64,000 nt of DNA from Phytohabitans kaempferiae (GTDB lineage Bacteria; Actinomycetota; Actinomycetes; Mycobacteriales; Micromonosporaceae). The stretch's first letter is position 1. Every line of letters starts with the position of its first letter. The notes beneath the pieces are model-generated. The model saw only the letters and a program-made list of their open reading frames with translations, was not told the origin of the DNA and did no database searches. The position numbers were made by a program, and so were the translations under genes. The DNA lies in contig NZ_JBHLUH010000003.1 of NCBI RefSeq assembly GCF_042433955.1, positions 62,001 through 126,000 on the forward strand, written 5' to 3'. Positions 1 through 7,623 of the stretch are shown here, in pieces.

Positions 1-92
1 ATGATGATGGCGGTCGGCACCGGGCTGTCACCCCGGTCACGCTCTCTCGGATCGCGCAGCAGCGCGATCCGCTCCCGCAGCATCTTGATCAT
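1..92 (-). CDS. TadE-like pilus assembly protein, N-terminal part (runs off left end)
   Basis: Only the first 30 residues are in the window. The ATG at 92 has a good ribosome site (AAGGAAA) upstream. The visible peptide starts MIKMLRERIALL, then a charged run (DPRERDRGD), then a hydrophobic stretch beginning at PTAII. This charged-then-hydrophobic start resembles TadE/TadG pseudopilins, whose single N-terminal membrane helix inserts them near the Tad secretion channel. The family call rests mostly on position, 28 bases downstream of tadC in the same operon. The C-terminal part, needed to confirm it, is outside the window. Confidence 0.5.
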   Translation of the reverse strand, partial: MIKMLRERIALLRDPRERDRGDSPVPTAII

Positions 93-120
93 CGGATTTC
101 CTTTCCCTGGGGCGGTTGGC

Positions 121-984
121 TCAGATTCGGGCCAGGAACGGGTACATGACGAAGCCGACGAGCACGAAGACCAGCAGCGCACCGGGCACGTCGAGCCGGC
201 TGGTGATCGCCTCGGCACGGGCCAGGTTGTCGGTGCGGATCTGGTCGCGCAGCGAGTCGGCACGTACGCGCAGCGTCTCGTGCACCTGGGCGCCCTCGGT
301 GCCGGACGCCTGCACGATCGCGCCGACGTCGCCGAGCTCGGGTACGCCGATCTTCTCGGCCAGCGTGCGCAGCTCGTCCCACGGGGACTGCATCTGCATC
401 TGGGCGATCCGCAGCGACTCGCGCAGCCGCTCGAAGACCCAGCCGTCGCAGACCTCGGCGGCGCGTTCGAGCGACTGCACCGGGCCGTGCGCGGCGGAGA
501 GCTGGAGCGCCACCAGGTCGAGGTAGGTGCAGATGGCCTGGGTGAACTCGCGCCGCGCCGCCTTCGCCTTGGCGAGCACGTCGGCGTGGGCGACCATCGC
601 GAAGAGCACGGCCAGCCCCAGCCCCGCGGCCGTCGGGATGACGAACGGCAGTGACATGCCCGCCGTCCGCGCGGCCAGCGAGAGCAGCGCGGGGATGGCC
701 AGGCCGACGAGCGCGGACAGGATGAGCGAGAGGGTGTACTGCTCGGGCGTCTTGCCGAGCAGCGCCAGCTCCTTCGCCGGCGGGCGGGTCCAGCGGGACA
801 GCCCGGTCAGCCACTCCAGCCGCCGGCTCGGGCGGGTCTCGCGGAGCGCGGCGGGCGGATGAAGGCGGTGGAGCGCCGGGCCGAGTGCGGGAGTGGCCGG
901 CAGCGCCTCGCGTACGACTAGGAAGATGCCGAGGCCCACCGCGGCGCCGCCGAGGATCGCGATCACGAGGTACGGGTTGCCCAT
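121..984 (-). CDS. tadC: TadC-like inner-membrane platform protein (type II secretion F family)
   Basis: The 287-aa protein is a polytopic inner-membrane component of a Tad/Flp pilus machine; with TadB it forms the platform on which the TadA ATPase acts. Hydrophobic helices are visible at about residues 5-25, 88-108, 112-132 and 262-283. The T2SSF domain lies between the last two, with an Ala/Glu-rich amphipathic region around EGAQVHETLRVRADSLR. I chose the ATG at 984 (MGNPYLV) because it overlaps the tadB stop as TGATG and leads directly into the first helix; the longer open frame upstream is a shadow of tadB. The length fits TadC. Confidence 0.85.
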   Translation of the reverse strand: MGNPYLVIAILGGAAVGLGIFLVVREALPATPALGPALHRLHPPAALRETRPSRRLEWLTGLSRWTRPPAKELALLGKTPEQYTLSLILSALVGLAIPALLSLAARTAGMSLPFVIPTAAGLGLAVLFAMVAHADVLAKAKAARREFTQAICTYLDLVALQLSAAHGPVQSLERAAEVCDGWVFERLRESLRIAQMQMQSPWDELRTLAEKIGVPELGDVGAIVQASGTEGAQVHETLRVRADSLRDQIRTDNLARAEAITSRLDVPGALLVFVLVGFVMYPFLARI

Positions 985-1889
985 CACGCCTCCCGCCGCT
1001 CGTCGGGGATCGCCAGGAAGCGCACCGGCGGGGGCGGCAGGCTCATCGCCCGGGTCCACGCCAGCAGGGCGATGAACGTGCCGCCGAGCACGACCAGCAC
1101 GACCTGACCGGTGGCGGTGCCGTACGGCTCCATGTACTGCGGATTGACCAGCCCGTACGCCAGGGTCAGCATGGTCATGCCGGTGAGGAAGCGGACCGCG
1201 AACCTCGGCTGCGTGCGCTTGGCCTCCACCTCGCGCCGGGTCGCGACCTCGGCCGCGGCGGCGGTGGCGATCGAGGAGAGCACGTCGCCGAGGCGCTCGC
1301 CCCGGTCGCTCAGGTGCAGGATCAGCGCGGCGACCACCTGATCGCACATCGGGTCACCGAGCTGCCCGGCAAACGCGAGCAGCGCGTCGCGGGCGTGCCA
1401 GCCGGCCTGTAACCGGGCGGCGAGCAGGGCTACCTCGTCGCCGATCTCTTCGGGCGCGGTGGAGACGGTCGCGATGATCGCCTGCTGGAGCCCTTGGCCG
1501 GTGCTGGAGACGTCACGGAGCCGGCGGGTCCACTCGCCGACCGCCTCGATCCGGGTGATCGCCCGCCGCTCCGCCTGCCCGACGCCGAAGAGCCAGGGCG
1601 CGCCGGGCACGGCGATGCCGACCAGCAGCCCCACCATCGGCAGTCCGGTGATCATCCAGGCGAGCGCGCCGGCCACGATCGCCGATACGAGCAGTATCCG
1701 GTGGCGGCGGCGCTCGGCGGCGCTGAGGCCGGTGCCGTTCCACAGGCGGTGGAGGCGGCGGCTCGTGCGCGACGGCGGCTTGGTCGGCGCTCGTGTGCCC
1801 ACAATGGACACCACGGCCAGCACCAGGCCGGCGACGCAGGCCGCGCCGGAGAGCAGCGCGATCAGCTCGATGTCTGCGGGGCCGGTCAC
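984..1889 (-). CDS. tadB: TadB-like inner-membrane platform protein (type II secretion F family)
   Basis: A 301-aa polytopic membrane protein and partner of TadC in the Tad platform. Hydrophobic helices sit near residues 8-31, 65-100 and 245-280. The cytoplasmic T2SSF region between them has the usual pattern of amphipathic helices (GLQQAIIATVSTAPEEIGDE, then EVATRREVEAKRTQPRFAVR). The start is a GTG at 1889 preceded by GGGAGG. It overlaps the tadA stop as GTGA, which implies translational coupling. The product is cytoplasmic-membrane located and should contact TadA and TadC. Confidence 0.85.
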   Translation of the reverse strand: MTGPADIELIALLSGAACVAGLVLAVVSIVGTRAPTKPPSRTSRRLHRLWNGTGLSAAERRRHRILLVSAIVAGALAWMITGLPMVGLLVGIAVPGAPWLFGVGQAERRAITRIEAVGEWTRRLRDVSSTGQGLQQAIIATVSTAPEEIGDEVALLAARLQAGWHARDALLAFAGQLGDPMCDQVVAALILHLSDRGERLGDVLSSIATAAAAEVATRREVEAKRTQPRFAVRFLTGMTMLTLAYGLVNPQYMEPYGTATGQVVLVVLGGTFIALLAWTRAMSLPPPPVRFLAIPDERREA

Positions 1890-3451
1890 GACCGCCTCCC
1901 GAGCTGGCTGTGCCGGGGGCGGCGCCAGGCGCCGGTGCGGGCCTCGATGTAGCGGCTGAGCACGCGCGCGTCGTATCCCACTCGCATGAGCTGGTCGCGC
2001 ACGCGCTCGGGCAGGTGCAGCGGGACCGCCCGGCCGTCGGCGCCCGGGCCGAAGACGGTGGTGGTCGCGATCTTCGCGCCGTCGCCGACCCCGATGATCT
2101 CCTCGATGTGGGAGACGAAGCGGTGCTTGCGGCCGCCGATCGCGGTCTCGTCTTCGACGGTCACGTAGACGATCAGGTCGAGCGCGTTGCCGGCCATCCG
2201 TCGCGCCTGCTCGACGGTCATCTCCCGGCCGTGCGAGAGCGCCAGCTCGATGATGCGCTCGCTGACCCCGCCGGGCGTGCGCGCGTGGATCGTGCACATC
2301 GACCCGCGGCTGGTGGTCATCGCCTGGAGCATCGGCACGATCTCCCGGGACCGCACCTCACCGACGATGATCCGCAGCGCGCCCATCCGCAGCGACACCG
2401 GGATCAGGTCGGCGATCGTCACCTCGCCGGCCGGTCGCCCGTCGGCGCCCCGCTCGCCGTGCCCCTCCCGGGACTCGAAGCTCATCACCGCCCGGTGCCG
2501 CTGACTCCGGCGGGCGGGGAGCAGCTCGCGGCTCTCCTCCAGCAGCACGTACGGCTCGTCGGGCGGGATCTCCGACATCAGCGCGCGGATCACGGTGGTC
2601 TTACCGGCACCGGCCAGCCCGGCGACCATGACGTTGAGGCCGGCCCGCAGCGCCGCGCGCAGGAAGTCGCGGATCAGCGCGTCCATCATCTCGTCGAGGT
2701 CGGCCCGGCCGCCGGCGATGTCGTCGAGCGTGATATCGAGCGTGTTGTGCTTGCGGATCACCGCGTACGGCCGGTGGCTGACCAGGTAGACCGCGGCGAG
2801 CCGGCTGCCGTCGGGGAGCTGGAGGTCGAGCGTGGGCTTGGACGTGGAGAGCGAGCGCTCGGTCGCGCCGGCCCGCCGCGCGGCCGCCTGGAGGATCTCC
2901 ACCAGCTCCTCGTCGCTGTCGGCGATCGGGGCGGCCCACTCGATACCACCGCCGTGGCGCGTGATGCGTACGTGGTCGCAGCCGAGGATGTGCACCTCTT
3001 CGATCGTGTCGTCGACCAGCAGCGTCTGGAGCCGCCCCAGCCCGACCAGCTCGGCCGTGACCTGGTCGAGCAGCATCCGCTCCTCGACCGCCTGCATCGG
3101 CGTGCCGGAGCGGCGGACCATGTCGGCGTACTCCGAGACGACCGCGACAGCCAGCCGCACGCGCTCGACGTCTTCTTCCTCGGGCGTGAAGTCGCGACCG
3201 CGCTGCCACTGGGTCAGCCGCTCGGTGAGCTGGCGGCGCAGCTCCCGTACGACCGAGAAGTCGGCCTGCCGCCGCGGCGGTGGAGGTGGCGGCGGCGCGG
3301 ACGGGGCGGACGGGAGCGCGGGCATGGCGATGTGGCCGTTGGCGGCCTGGTGGCGGCCGACGTGCACCTGCGGTGGGCGGACCGGTGGGGCGGTGGAGGT
3401 CGCCTCCGGCTGCCGCGAGCGAGGGTCGTGAGTGACCGGCTCAAACCGCAT
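1886..3451 (-). CDS. tadA: TadA/CpaF-family secretion ATPase of the Flp pilus
   Basis: A 521-aa hexameric ATPase of the VirB11/PilT class that powers pilin assembly at the inner membrane. Residues 1-65 are a Pro/Ala-rich low-complexity tail with a run of seven prolines. An N-terminal domain of about residues 68-260 is followed by a Walker A (GLAGAGKTT, about 276-284). The acidic box VLLEESRELL, the LRIIVGEVR segment and the SMCTIHA motif with its His follow in the order seen in CpaF/TadA. The gene overlaps cpaE by 11 bases and tadB by 4. The start is the ATG at 3451; a later ATG within the Pro-rich tail cannot be excluded. Confidence 0.9.
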   Translation of the reverse strand: MRFEPVTHDPRSRQPEATSTAPPVRPPQVHVGRHQAANGHIAMPALPSAPSAPPPPPPPRRQADFSVVRELRRQLTERLTQWQRGRDFTPEEEDVERVRLAVAVVSEYADMVRRSGTPMQAVEERMLLDQVTAELVGLGRLQTLLVDDTIEEVHILGCDHVRITRHGGGIEWAAPIADSDEELVEILQAAARRAGATERSLSTSKPTLDLQLPDGSRLAAVYLVSHRPYAVIRKHNTLDITLDDIAGGRADLDEMMDALIRDFLRAALRAGLNVMVAGLAGAGKTTVIRALMSEIPPDEPYVLLEESRELLPARRSQRHRAVMSFESREGHGERGADGRPAGEVTIADLIPVSLRMGALRIIVGEVRSREIVPMLQAMTTSRGSMCTIHARTPGGVSERIIELALSHGREMTVEQARRMAGNALDLIVYVTVEDETAIGGRKHRFVSHIEEIIGVGDGAKIATTTVFGPGADGRAVPLHLPERVRDQLMRVGYDARVLSRYIEARTGAWRRPRHSQLGRRS

Positions 3452-4244
3452 CCGGCACCTCCGTCGGCAGGCTCCGCCAGCTCAACCGGGCGCGGCGGCG
3501 GTCGAGGATCGCGGTGATCGGCACCTCGAGCGCGTTGGCGGCGCGCATCAGCGGGCGGTTGGCCTTGACCGTGCCGCCGAGCGTGAGAGTCTCGGCGGTG
3601 CGCGGGTCGTGCGGTATCCGCGCGACGACCGGCAGCTCCAACGCCTTGCTGATCTCGCCCTGCGCGTGCCCGTCGCCGACCAACAGCAGGCGCAGTGAGC
3701 CGGCCGCCACGCGGTGCTCGCGGAAGTCGCGCTGGAGCGCGGCGATCGTGGCCCGCGCGCTGGAGAGGTCGGGCAGGCGCGCGCCGGTCACCACGAGCAC
3801 CACCGCCGCCGCGCGCAGGATCGGCCACGCCGGGCTGGGCACGTGGAGGCGTCCACAGTCGACGATGACGTCGAATGCCGGCTCGCCCTTTTCCAACGCG
3901 AGGAAGAAGTCGGCGAACCGCTGCCACAGTGGACTGACGCTGCCGATCTGGGCCGGGTCGACGATGCCGGGCAGTAGCAGGCGCTCGCGGCGGGGCGCGT
4001 CGAGGTCGATCAGCTGCGACCAGAAGTCGTGGTCGAGCCGCCCATCGCGCAGCTCGGCGACGGCCAGCTCGCCGATGCCGCGCGGACCGGGGACGGCGCC
4101 GCCGAGGTAGCCCGCCATTATCGAACCGCCCGCCGGATCGCACTCGGCGAGGACGAGCCGGCGGTGCCAGGTGAGCGCACAGGCCAATGCCGTCGTAGTC
4201 ACCCCGGGCGACCCCTTCGGCGAGACCAGCGCGACGATCGCCAT
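3441..4244 (-). CDS. cpaE: CpaE/TadZ-like ParA-family ATPase of the Tad pilus
   Basis: A 267-aa MinD/ParA-type P-loop protein. The deviant Walker A is at residues 10-19 (KGSPGVTTTA), followed by AECDPAGG and, near the middle, FDVIVDCGR as the second nucleotide-binding strand. In Tad systems this position is filled by CpaE/TadZ, which places the pilus machine at a cell site. The lysine of a typical KGGxGKT motif is replaced at the second site (GVTTT instead of GKTT), as in several TadZ proteins, so ATP hydrolysis may be weak (inference). The gene begins 2 bases after the SAF-domain gene stop and overlaps tadA by 11 bases. Confidence 0.8.
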   Translation of the reverse strand: MAIVALVSPKGSPGVTTTALACALTWHRRLVLAECDPAGGSIMAGYLGGAVPGPRGIGELAVAELRDGRLDHDFWSQLIDLDAPRRERLLLPGIVDPAQIGSVSPLWQRFADFFLALEKGEPAFDVIVDCGRLHVPSPAWPILRAAAVVLVVTGARLPDLSSARATIAALQRDFREHRVAAGSLRLLLVGDGHAQGEISKALELPVVARIPHDPRTAETLTLGGTVKANRPLMRAANALEVPITAILDRRRARLSWRSLPTEVPDAV

Positions 4245-4246
4245 GG

Positions 4247-4933
4247 TCAGGCAGCCCCGGTCAGGATGACGGCAAGCCGGTTTTGCGCGGCCAGCGTGAC
4301 CACCGCGGGCGCGTCGCGGCTGGCCAGCGCCAGGTAGATCACGAACGTGGTGCGGTCGGGCCCCTTGTCGTCGGGCTCGGCGGCGTCGACGACGGTCGCC
4401 TCGTATCGCGTGGTCTGCGTCGCGCGCGGCTCGCCGGTGGTGGAGCTGTTTTGCGGCGGCGTGCTCACCAGCAGCACCTTGTCGCCTGGACGGAGGCTCT
4501 TGGCCGGCACCTGGTTGGGCTTGAGGCCGATCGCCACCTGCTGCTGGCCGGGGCCGAGCAGCGGCTTGTCGGTGAGCTGCTCCATCGTGATCAGCGTGTC
4601 GGGCACCAGCGTCACGGCCGCCCGCTTGCCGATCACTTCGTTGATCTTGTCGGCCGAGACGAGCGCCAGCCCGACGCCACCGGCCACCTGCACCGAGCGC
4701 ACGTCGTCGGCGGTCAGCTCGGTGCCGACCGAGACCGGCCGGGCGACCGCGAGGTAGGTGCCCGTCGCGCGCACCGAGGTCACCGCGAACGCCGCGCCCA
4801 GGCCGCCGAGTGCGATCAGCAGCACGGCGAGGCCGAGCAGGCCGGGGCGCATGCGCCGCTGCCGCACGACCCGGGGCGGCTCGACCGGCGCCTCGACCGG
4901 GCCGCTTACGCGGTGGTTGGCTGCCAGGGTCAT
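4247..4933 (-). CDS. CpaB/RcpC-like SAF-domain membrane-anchored protein
   Basis: A 228-aa protein with a cytoplasmic Arg/Pro-rich head, one transmembrane helix at about residues 29-51, and a SAF domain from about 57 (VARPVSVGTELTADDV through ITMEQLTDK). A second beta-rich region starts at QQQVAIGLKPNQVPA. This order matches CpaB/RcpC, which sits on the outer face of the membrane in Tad systems; in monoderm actinomycetes its role is not well defined. It lies 67 bases downstream of the secreted-protein gene and directly ahead of cpaE, so it belongs to the same operon. Confidence 0.8.
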   Translation of the reverse strand: MTLAANHRVSGPVEAPVEPPRVVRQRRMRPGLLGLAVLLIALGGLGAAFAVTSVRATGTYLAVARPVSVGTELTADDVRSVQVAGGVGLALVSADKINEVIGKRAAVTLVPDTLITMEQLTDKPLLGPGQQQVAIGLKPNQVPAKSLRPGDKVLLVSTPPQNSSTTGEPRATQTTRYEATVVDAAEPDDKGPDRTTFVIYLALASRDAPAVVTLAAQNRLAVILTGAA

Positions 4934-5000
4934 GGCCGTCCTCGCTTCACTGCCCGCGGCGACGAGGCTGCGAGCGGACCGCGCCTCATGTTTTGCTCGC

Positions 5001-5903
5001 TCAATCGGTCACCACCTGGAGCTCGTTGATGCGCACGCCGACGGTGGCCTCCCGGATCTGCGGCGCCTCGATCGTGCCGGTGTCGCCGGTGCTGGCGTAC
5101 CAGTCGACGGTCCACGTCGTGGTCGCGGTGACGGTGAACTTCTGGCCCGGCTGCTGCCGGCTCGACTTGTCGAAGACGTGACCGCAGTCGGGCGACGGGC
5201 CCGTCGCCCCCTTCGGGTATGGCGTGCCGCCGCTCGGGCAGCTGATGGGAGGGCTGCCGTCGCCCAGGTCGAAGGTCAGGTTGGTGACTGTGGCGGTGAT
5301 GTCCACGCGCAGCCCTCGCTCGATGTCGTAGCTGTCGATCGGCCCCCAAGTGTCTTCAGCCTTCTCGACCCAGAGCCACACCGGGAGTCCGACAAGTCCG
5401 GCGCCACTGGGATCGGGCTTGATCTGGAGGTCGGGCTCGCGCAGCGTGATCAGGGCGAGGGCCTGGAGGGCGACCGTCTCCGGGTCGGGCGGCGGCTCGG
5501 ACCCGGCCGGCGGCGCGTCGAACCAATCCGGCTCGCCGACACCGGCGGCACAGGACGGCACGTACCAGCCGCCGTTGGGGTTGCCGTTGGGCGGCGGCGG
5601 GCGCTGCGGCTCGGCGAGCTTGTAATAGCACTCGTCGGACTGGTTGAACCAGCCGAAGACCGGGTCGTAGCAGGCGATCGGCTCGCCGCCCCGGGTGCAG
5701 ACGCGATCGCCGCCGCCACCGTCACCGCCGCCGTTGTTACCGCCGCCGTTGTTGTTACCGCCACCTTCGCCGGGGTCGGTGCCGATCACGTGGCAGCTGT
5801 CGGAGCCGGGCGGGCACTCGCCCACCGGGTCGGCCACGGCGGCCGAGGGGACCGCCAGCACGACGAACGCGGCGGCCAGCGCGAGCAGGCGGCGGGTCAG
5901 CAT
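5001..5903 (-). CDS. Secreted protein of the Tad locus, function unknown
   Basis: A 300-aa protein with a clear Sec signal peptide (residues 1-24, cleavage near AVA-DP). A glycine/asparagine-rich low-complexity stretch at about 47-65 (GGGNNNGGGNNGGGDGGGGD) follows. The mature part has paired cysteines (CPPGSDSC, VCTRGGEPIAC, SC, ISC and C) that suggest disulfides outside the cell. The C-terminal half has strand-rich segments such as FTVTATTTWTVDWY, close to a PKD-like beta sandwich. Relatives in actinomycete tad loci are often labelled ATP/GTP-binding protein, but I see no P-loop. The start overlaps the upstream lipoprotein stop by 7 bases. Confidence 0.75.
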   Translation of the reverse strand: MLTRRLLALAAAFVVLAVPSAAVADPVGECPPGSDSCHVIGTDPGEGGGNNNGGGNNGGGDGGGGDRVCTRGGEPIACYDPVFGWFNQSDECYYKLAEPQRPPPPNGNPNGGWYVPSCAAGVGEPDWFDAPPAGSEPPPDPETVALQALALITLREPDLQIKPDPSGAGLVGLPVWLWVEKAEDTWGPIDSYDIERGLRVDITATVTNLTFDLGDGSPPISCPSGGTPYPKGATGPSPDCGHVFDKSSRQQPGQKFTVTATTTWTVDWYASTGDTGTIEAPQIREATVGVRINELQVVTD

Positions 5904-6442
5904 GGCTGGTCCTGGTGCACGGCGCCGTCGCTGATCAACCAGCGGCCGCCGGGATAGAGGGTCGCGGTGGCGGTGGCCACGTATCGCCCCCCGGCGGCAC
6001 CGGGCACGGGCTTTTTGCTTTTGGCGTAGACCATCTTGTATCCCGAGGAGTCAATACAGTCCTGAATGGACACCGTTGGCGGATCGGCGGTCAGGTCGAG
6101 GGCGCTCACTCGCGGATCGGAAACCATCTTTCCCGTGCGGACGGCACCGTGTGTCTTGAGGTCGCGAACGGTGTCTCTGACCCGAGTGAGCAACGGATCA
6201 GCGAGATATTTCGACAAGGCCGGATGAGTGGGATCGGGATCTGCCGACGCCTCGCGGGAGGCCGCGAGATAGCCGCTGTATGCCGCGAGTGCGGCCTTGG
6301 AGGCTGCTTCCGCATCCGGGCCGGCGGAGGCGGCCGGTGCCGGTGCGGTGGCCGGCGGCGTGGCCTCGCCGGATGAAGAACAGGCGCCGATCAGCAGCGC
6401 GACGAGGACCGTAGAGGCTCGGCCCAGGTGCTTTGCGGGCAA
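5897..6442 (-). CDS. Lipoprotein, first gene of the Tad operon
   Basis: A 181-aa protein with a lipoprotein signal: VLVALLIGAC puts the lipidated Cys at residue 21, followed by SSSGEATPPATAP, a flexible linker. The rest is a small alpha+beta domain with the pattern of SnoaL/NTF2-like actinomycete lipoproteins (AAYSGYLAASREAS, then SIQDCIDSSGYKMVY and GGRWLISDG). I chose the TTG at 6442, with GGGGAGAGG upstream, because it places a short positively charged n-region ahead of the hydrophobic core; the longer frame upstream has no such logic. It may sit outside the membrane near the pilus, but no function can be assigned. Confidence 0.7.
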   Translation of the reverse strand: MPAKHLGRASTVLVALLIGACSSSGEATPPATAPAPAASAGPDAEAASKAALAAYSGYLAASREASADPDPTHPALSKYLADPLLTRVRDTVRDLKTHGAVRTGKMVSDPRVSALDLTADPPTVSIQDCIDSSGYKMVYAKSKKPVPGAAGGRYVATATATLYPGGRWLISDGAVHQDQPC

Positions 6443-6822
6443 CGGTGTTTCCTCTCCCCTTGGCCCACGCCCGGCGCCTCCGAACCGACCGTGTGCCGTC
6501 CTTGCTGTCTTGCCCCCCAGGCAATTTGTGCATTGAGAACCGTCGCCGCGCGGTCGGCGGACGGCTGGTGCTTTCACCCAAGTGGGCAGCATAGGCTGAC
6601 TGCCGCCGATGCAACAGAGGTAATTCAAATGATCACGAGGAGTGATGATCGTCGGCGGCCGCATTCTGGGAAGGGTGAGATGAAGATCGATTGGCGGGAT
6701 GCCGGTATCAGGCCCTATGTCCCCGCGCATCTCGGACAGTCGGCGTCGTTTGGGGTCGGATGTGCCAATCGCATTTTCCGCGAGCGGCAGTTCACCCTGC
6801 GTGGTCCATGGATCGTGGTCTG
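6443..6822. promoter_or_regulatory. Divergent intergenic region between the Tad operon and prepilin peptidase
   Basis: About 380 bases with no convincing gene. It must hold the promoter of the minus-strand Tad operon and that of the plus-strand prepilin peptidase. It is less GC-rich than its surroundings in places (CAGGCAATTTGTGCATTGAG near 6518; CAACAGAGGTAATTCAAATG near 6610). An inverted repeat TCAC-GAGGA-GTGA lies near 6633-6645. No -10/-35 pair is clear enough to name. Confidence 0.4.
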
Positions 6823-7539
6823 ATGGCGTGGATCGTGGTCGCCGCGGTCGTCGGGCTGCTCCTCGGTCCGCTACTGCGCGCACAGGTTCTTGTACACGCC
6901 GTACCAGCCGGCGAGCCCTGGCGGCACACCTGCCCGCACTGTGCCGAGCCGCTGCCCGCCGCGTTCCTCCCGCCCACCGGGCGCTGCCCTCGGTGCCGAG
7001 CCCGCGTCGGACCGCCCCCGGCGCTGGTCGAGGGGGTGGCGGCCGCCGCGCTGGCGCTGGTCGCGTGGCGGATCCGCGAGCCGCTGCCGCTGCTCGCCGT
7101 CGCGTGGGTCGTGCTCCTCGGGGTCGTACTGGCGCATGTGGACTTTGCCGTGCGGCGCTTGCCCGACCGGCTGACGCTTTCCGCGGCCGGTGGCGCCCTC
7201 GTCCTCTTCGGACTGTCCGCAGTGGCCGACGGCGAGTGGGGCCGGCTCGCCTCCGCCGTGGCGTGCGCGCTCGCGGTGGCCGCCTTCTACCTCGTACTCG
7301 TGCTCATCTCACCAAACGGGATGGGGCTCGGCGACGCGAAGGCGGCGCTGTCGGTCGGTCTCGTGGCCGGCTGGTTCGGCTGGGGGATCGCGGTGGCGGC
7401 GGCGGTGGCCGGCTTCCTGCTCGCCGGGCTGTACGCCACCGGGCTGCTGCTGCTCCGCCGGGCCGGGCGCAAGGACCACATCGCCCACGGCCCGTTCCTG
7501 CTGCTCGGCGGCCTGGCGGCGCTCGCCGTGCTGCTCTGA
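6823..7539 (+). CDS. Type IV prepilin peptidase (A24 family)
   Basis: A 238-aa integral-membrane aspartic protease that cleaves (and in many families N-methylates) prepilins of type IV or Flp type. Two CxxC pairs (residues 37/40 and 55/58) form the usual zinc-binding loop after the first helix. The catalytic aspartates are D107 (HVDFAVRRLPD) and D171 in GMGLGDAK. About seven hydrophobic helices are visible. It lies opposite the Tad operon and most likely processes its pilin. No strong ribosome site separates the ATG at 6823 from one at 6808; I chose 6823 because it starts right at the first helix. Confidence 0.85.
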   Translation: MAWIVVAAVVGLLLGPLLRAQVLVHAVPAGEPWRHTCPHCAEPLPAAFLPPTGRCPRCRARVGPPPALVEGVAAAALALVAWRIREPLPLLAVAWVVLLGVVLAHVDFAVRRLPDRLTLSAAGGALVLFGLSAVADGEWGRLASAVACALAVAAFYLVLVLISPNGMGLGDAKAALSVGLVAGWFGWGIAVAAAVAGFLLAGLYATGLLLLRRAGRKDHIAHGPFLLLGGLAALAVLL

Positions 7540-7623
7540 GCGCCCGGCCCGCTCCACCGACCCGCCGATCCGAGTACGGCACGGCCGGCGCCTCCGCAGG
7601 CCCGTGTGGGCTAACGTCGGATC

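Noticed and set aside
5690..5765. Trinucleotide-like repeat that might be a CRISPR or tandem-repeat array
   Set aside because: It is the coding sequence of a Gly/Asn-rich stretch in the secreted Tad-locus protein, with no spacers.
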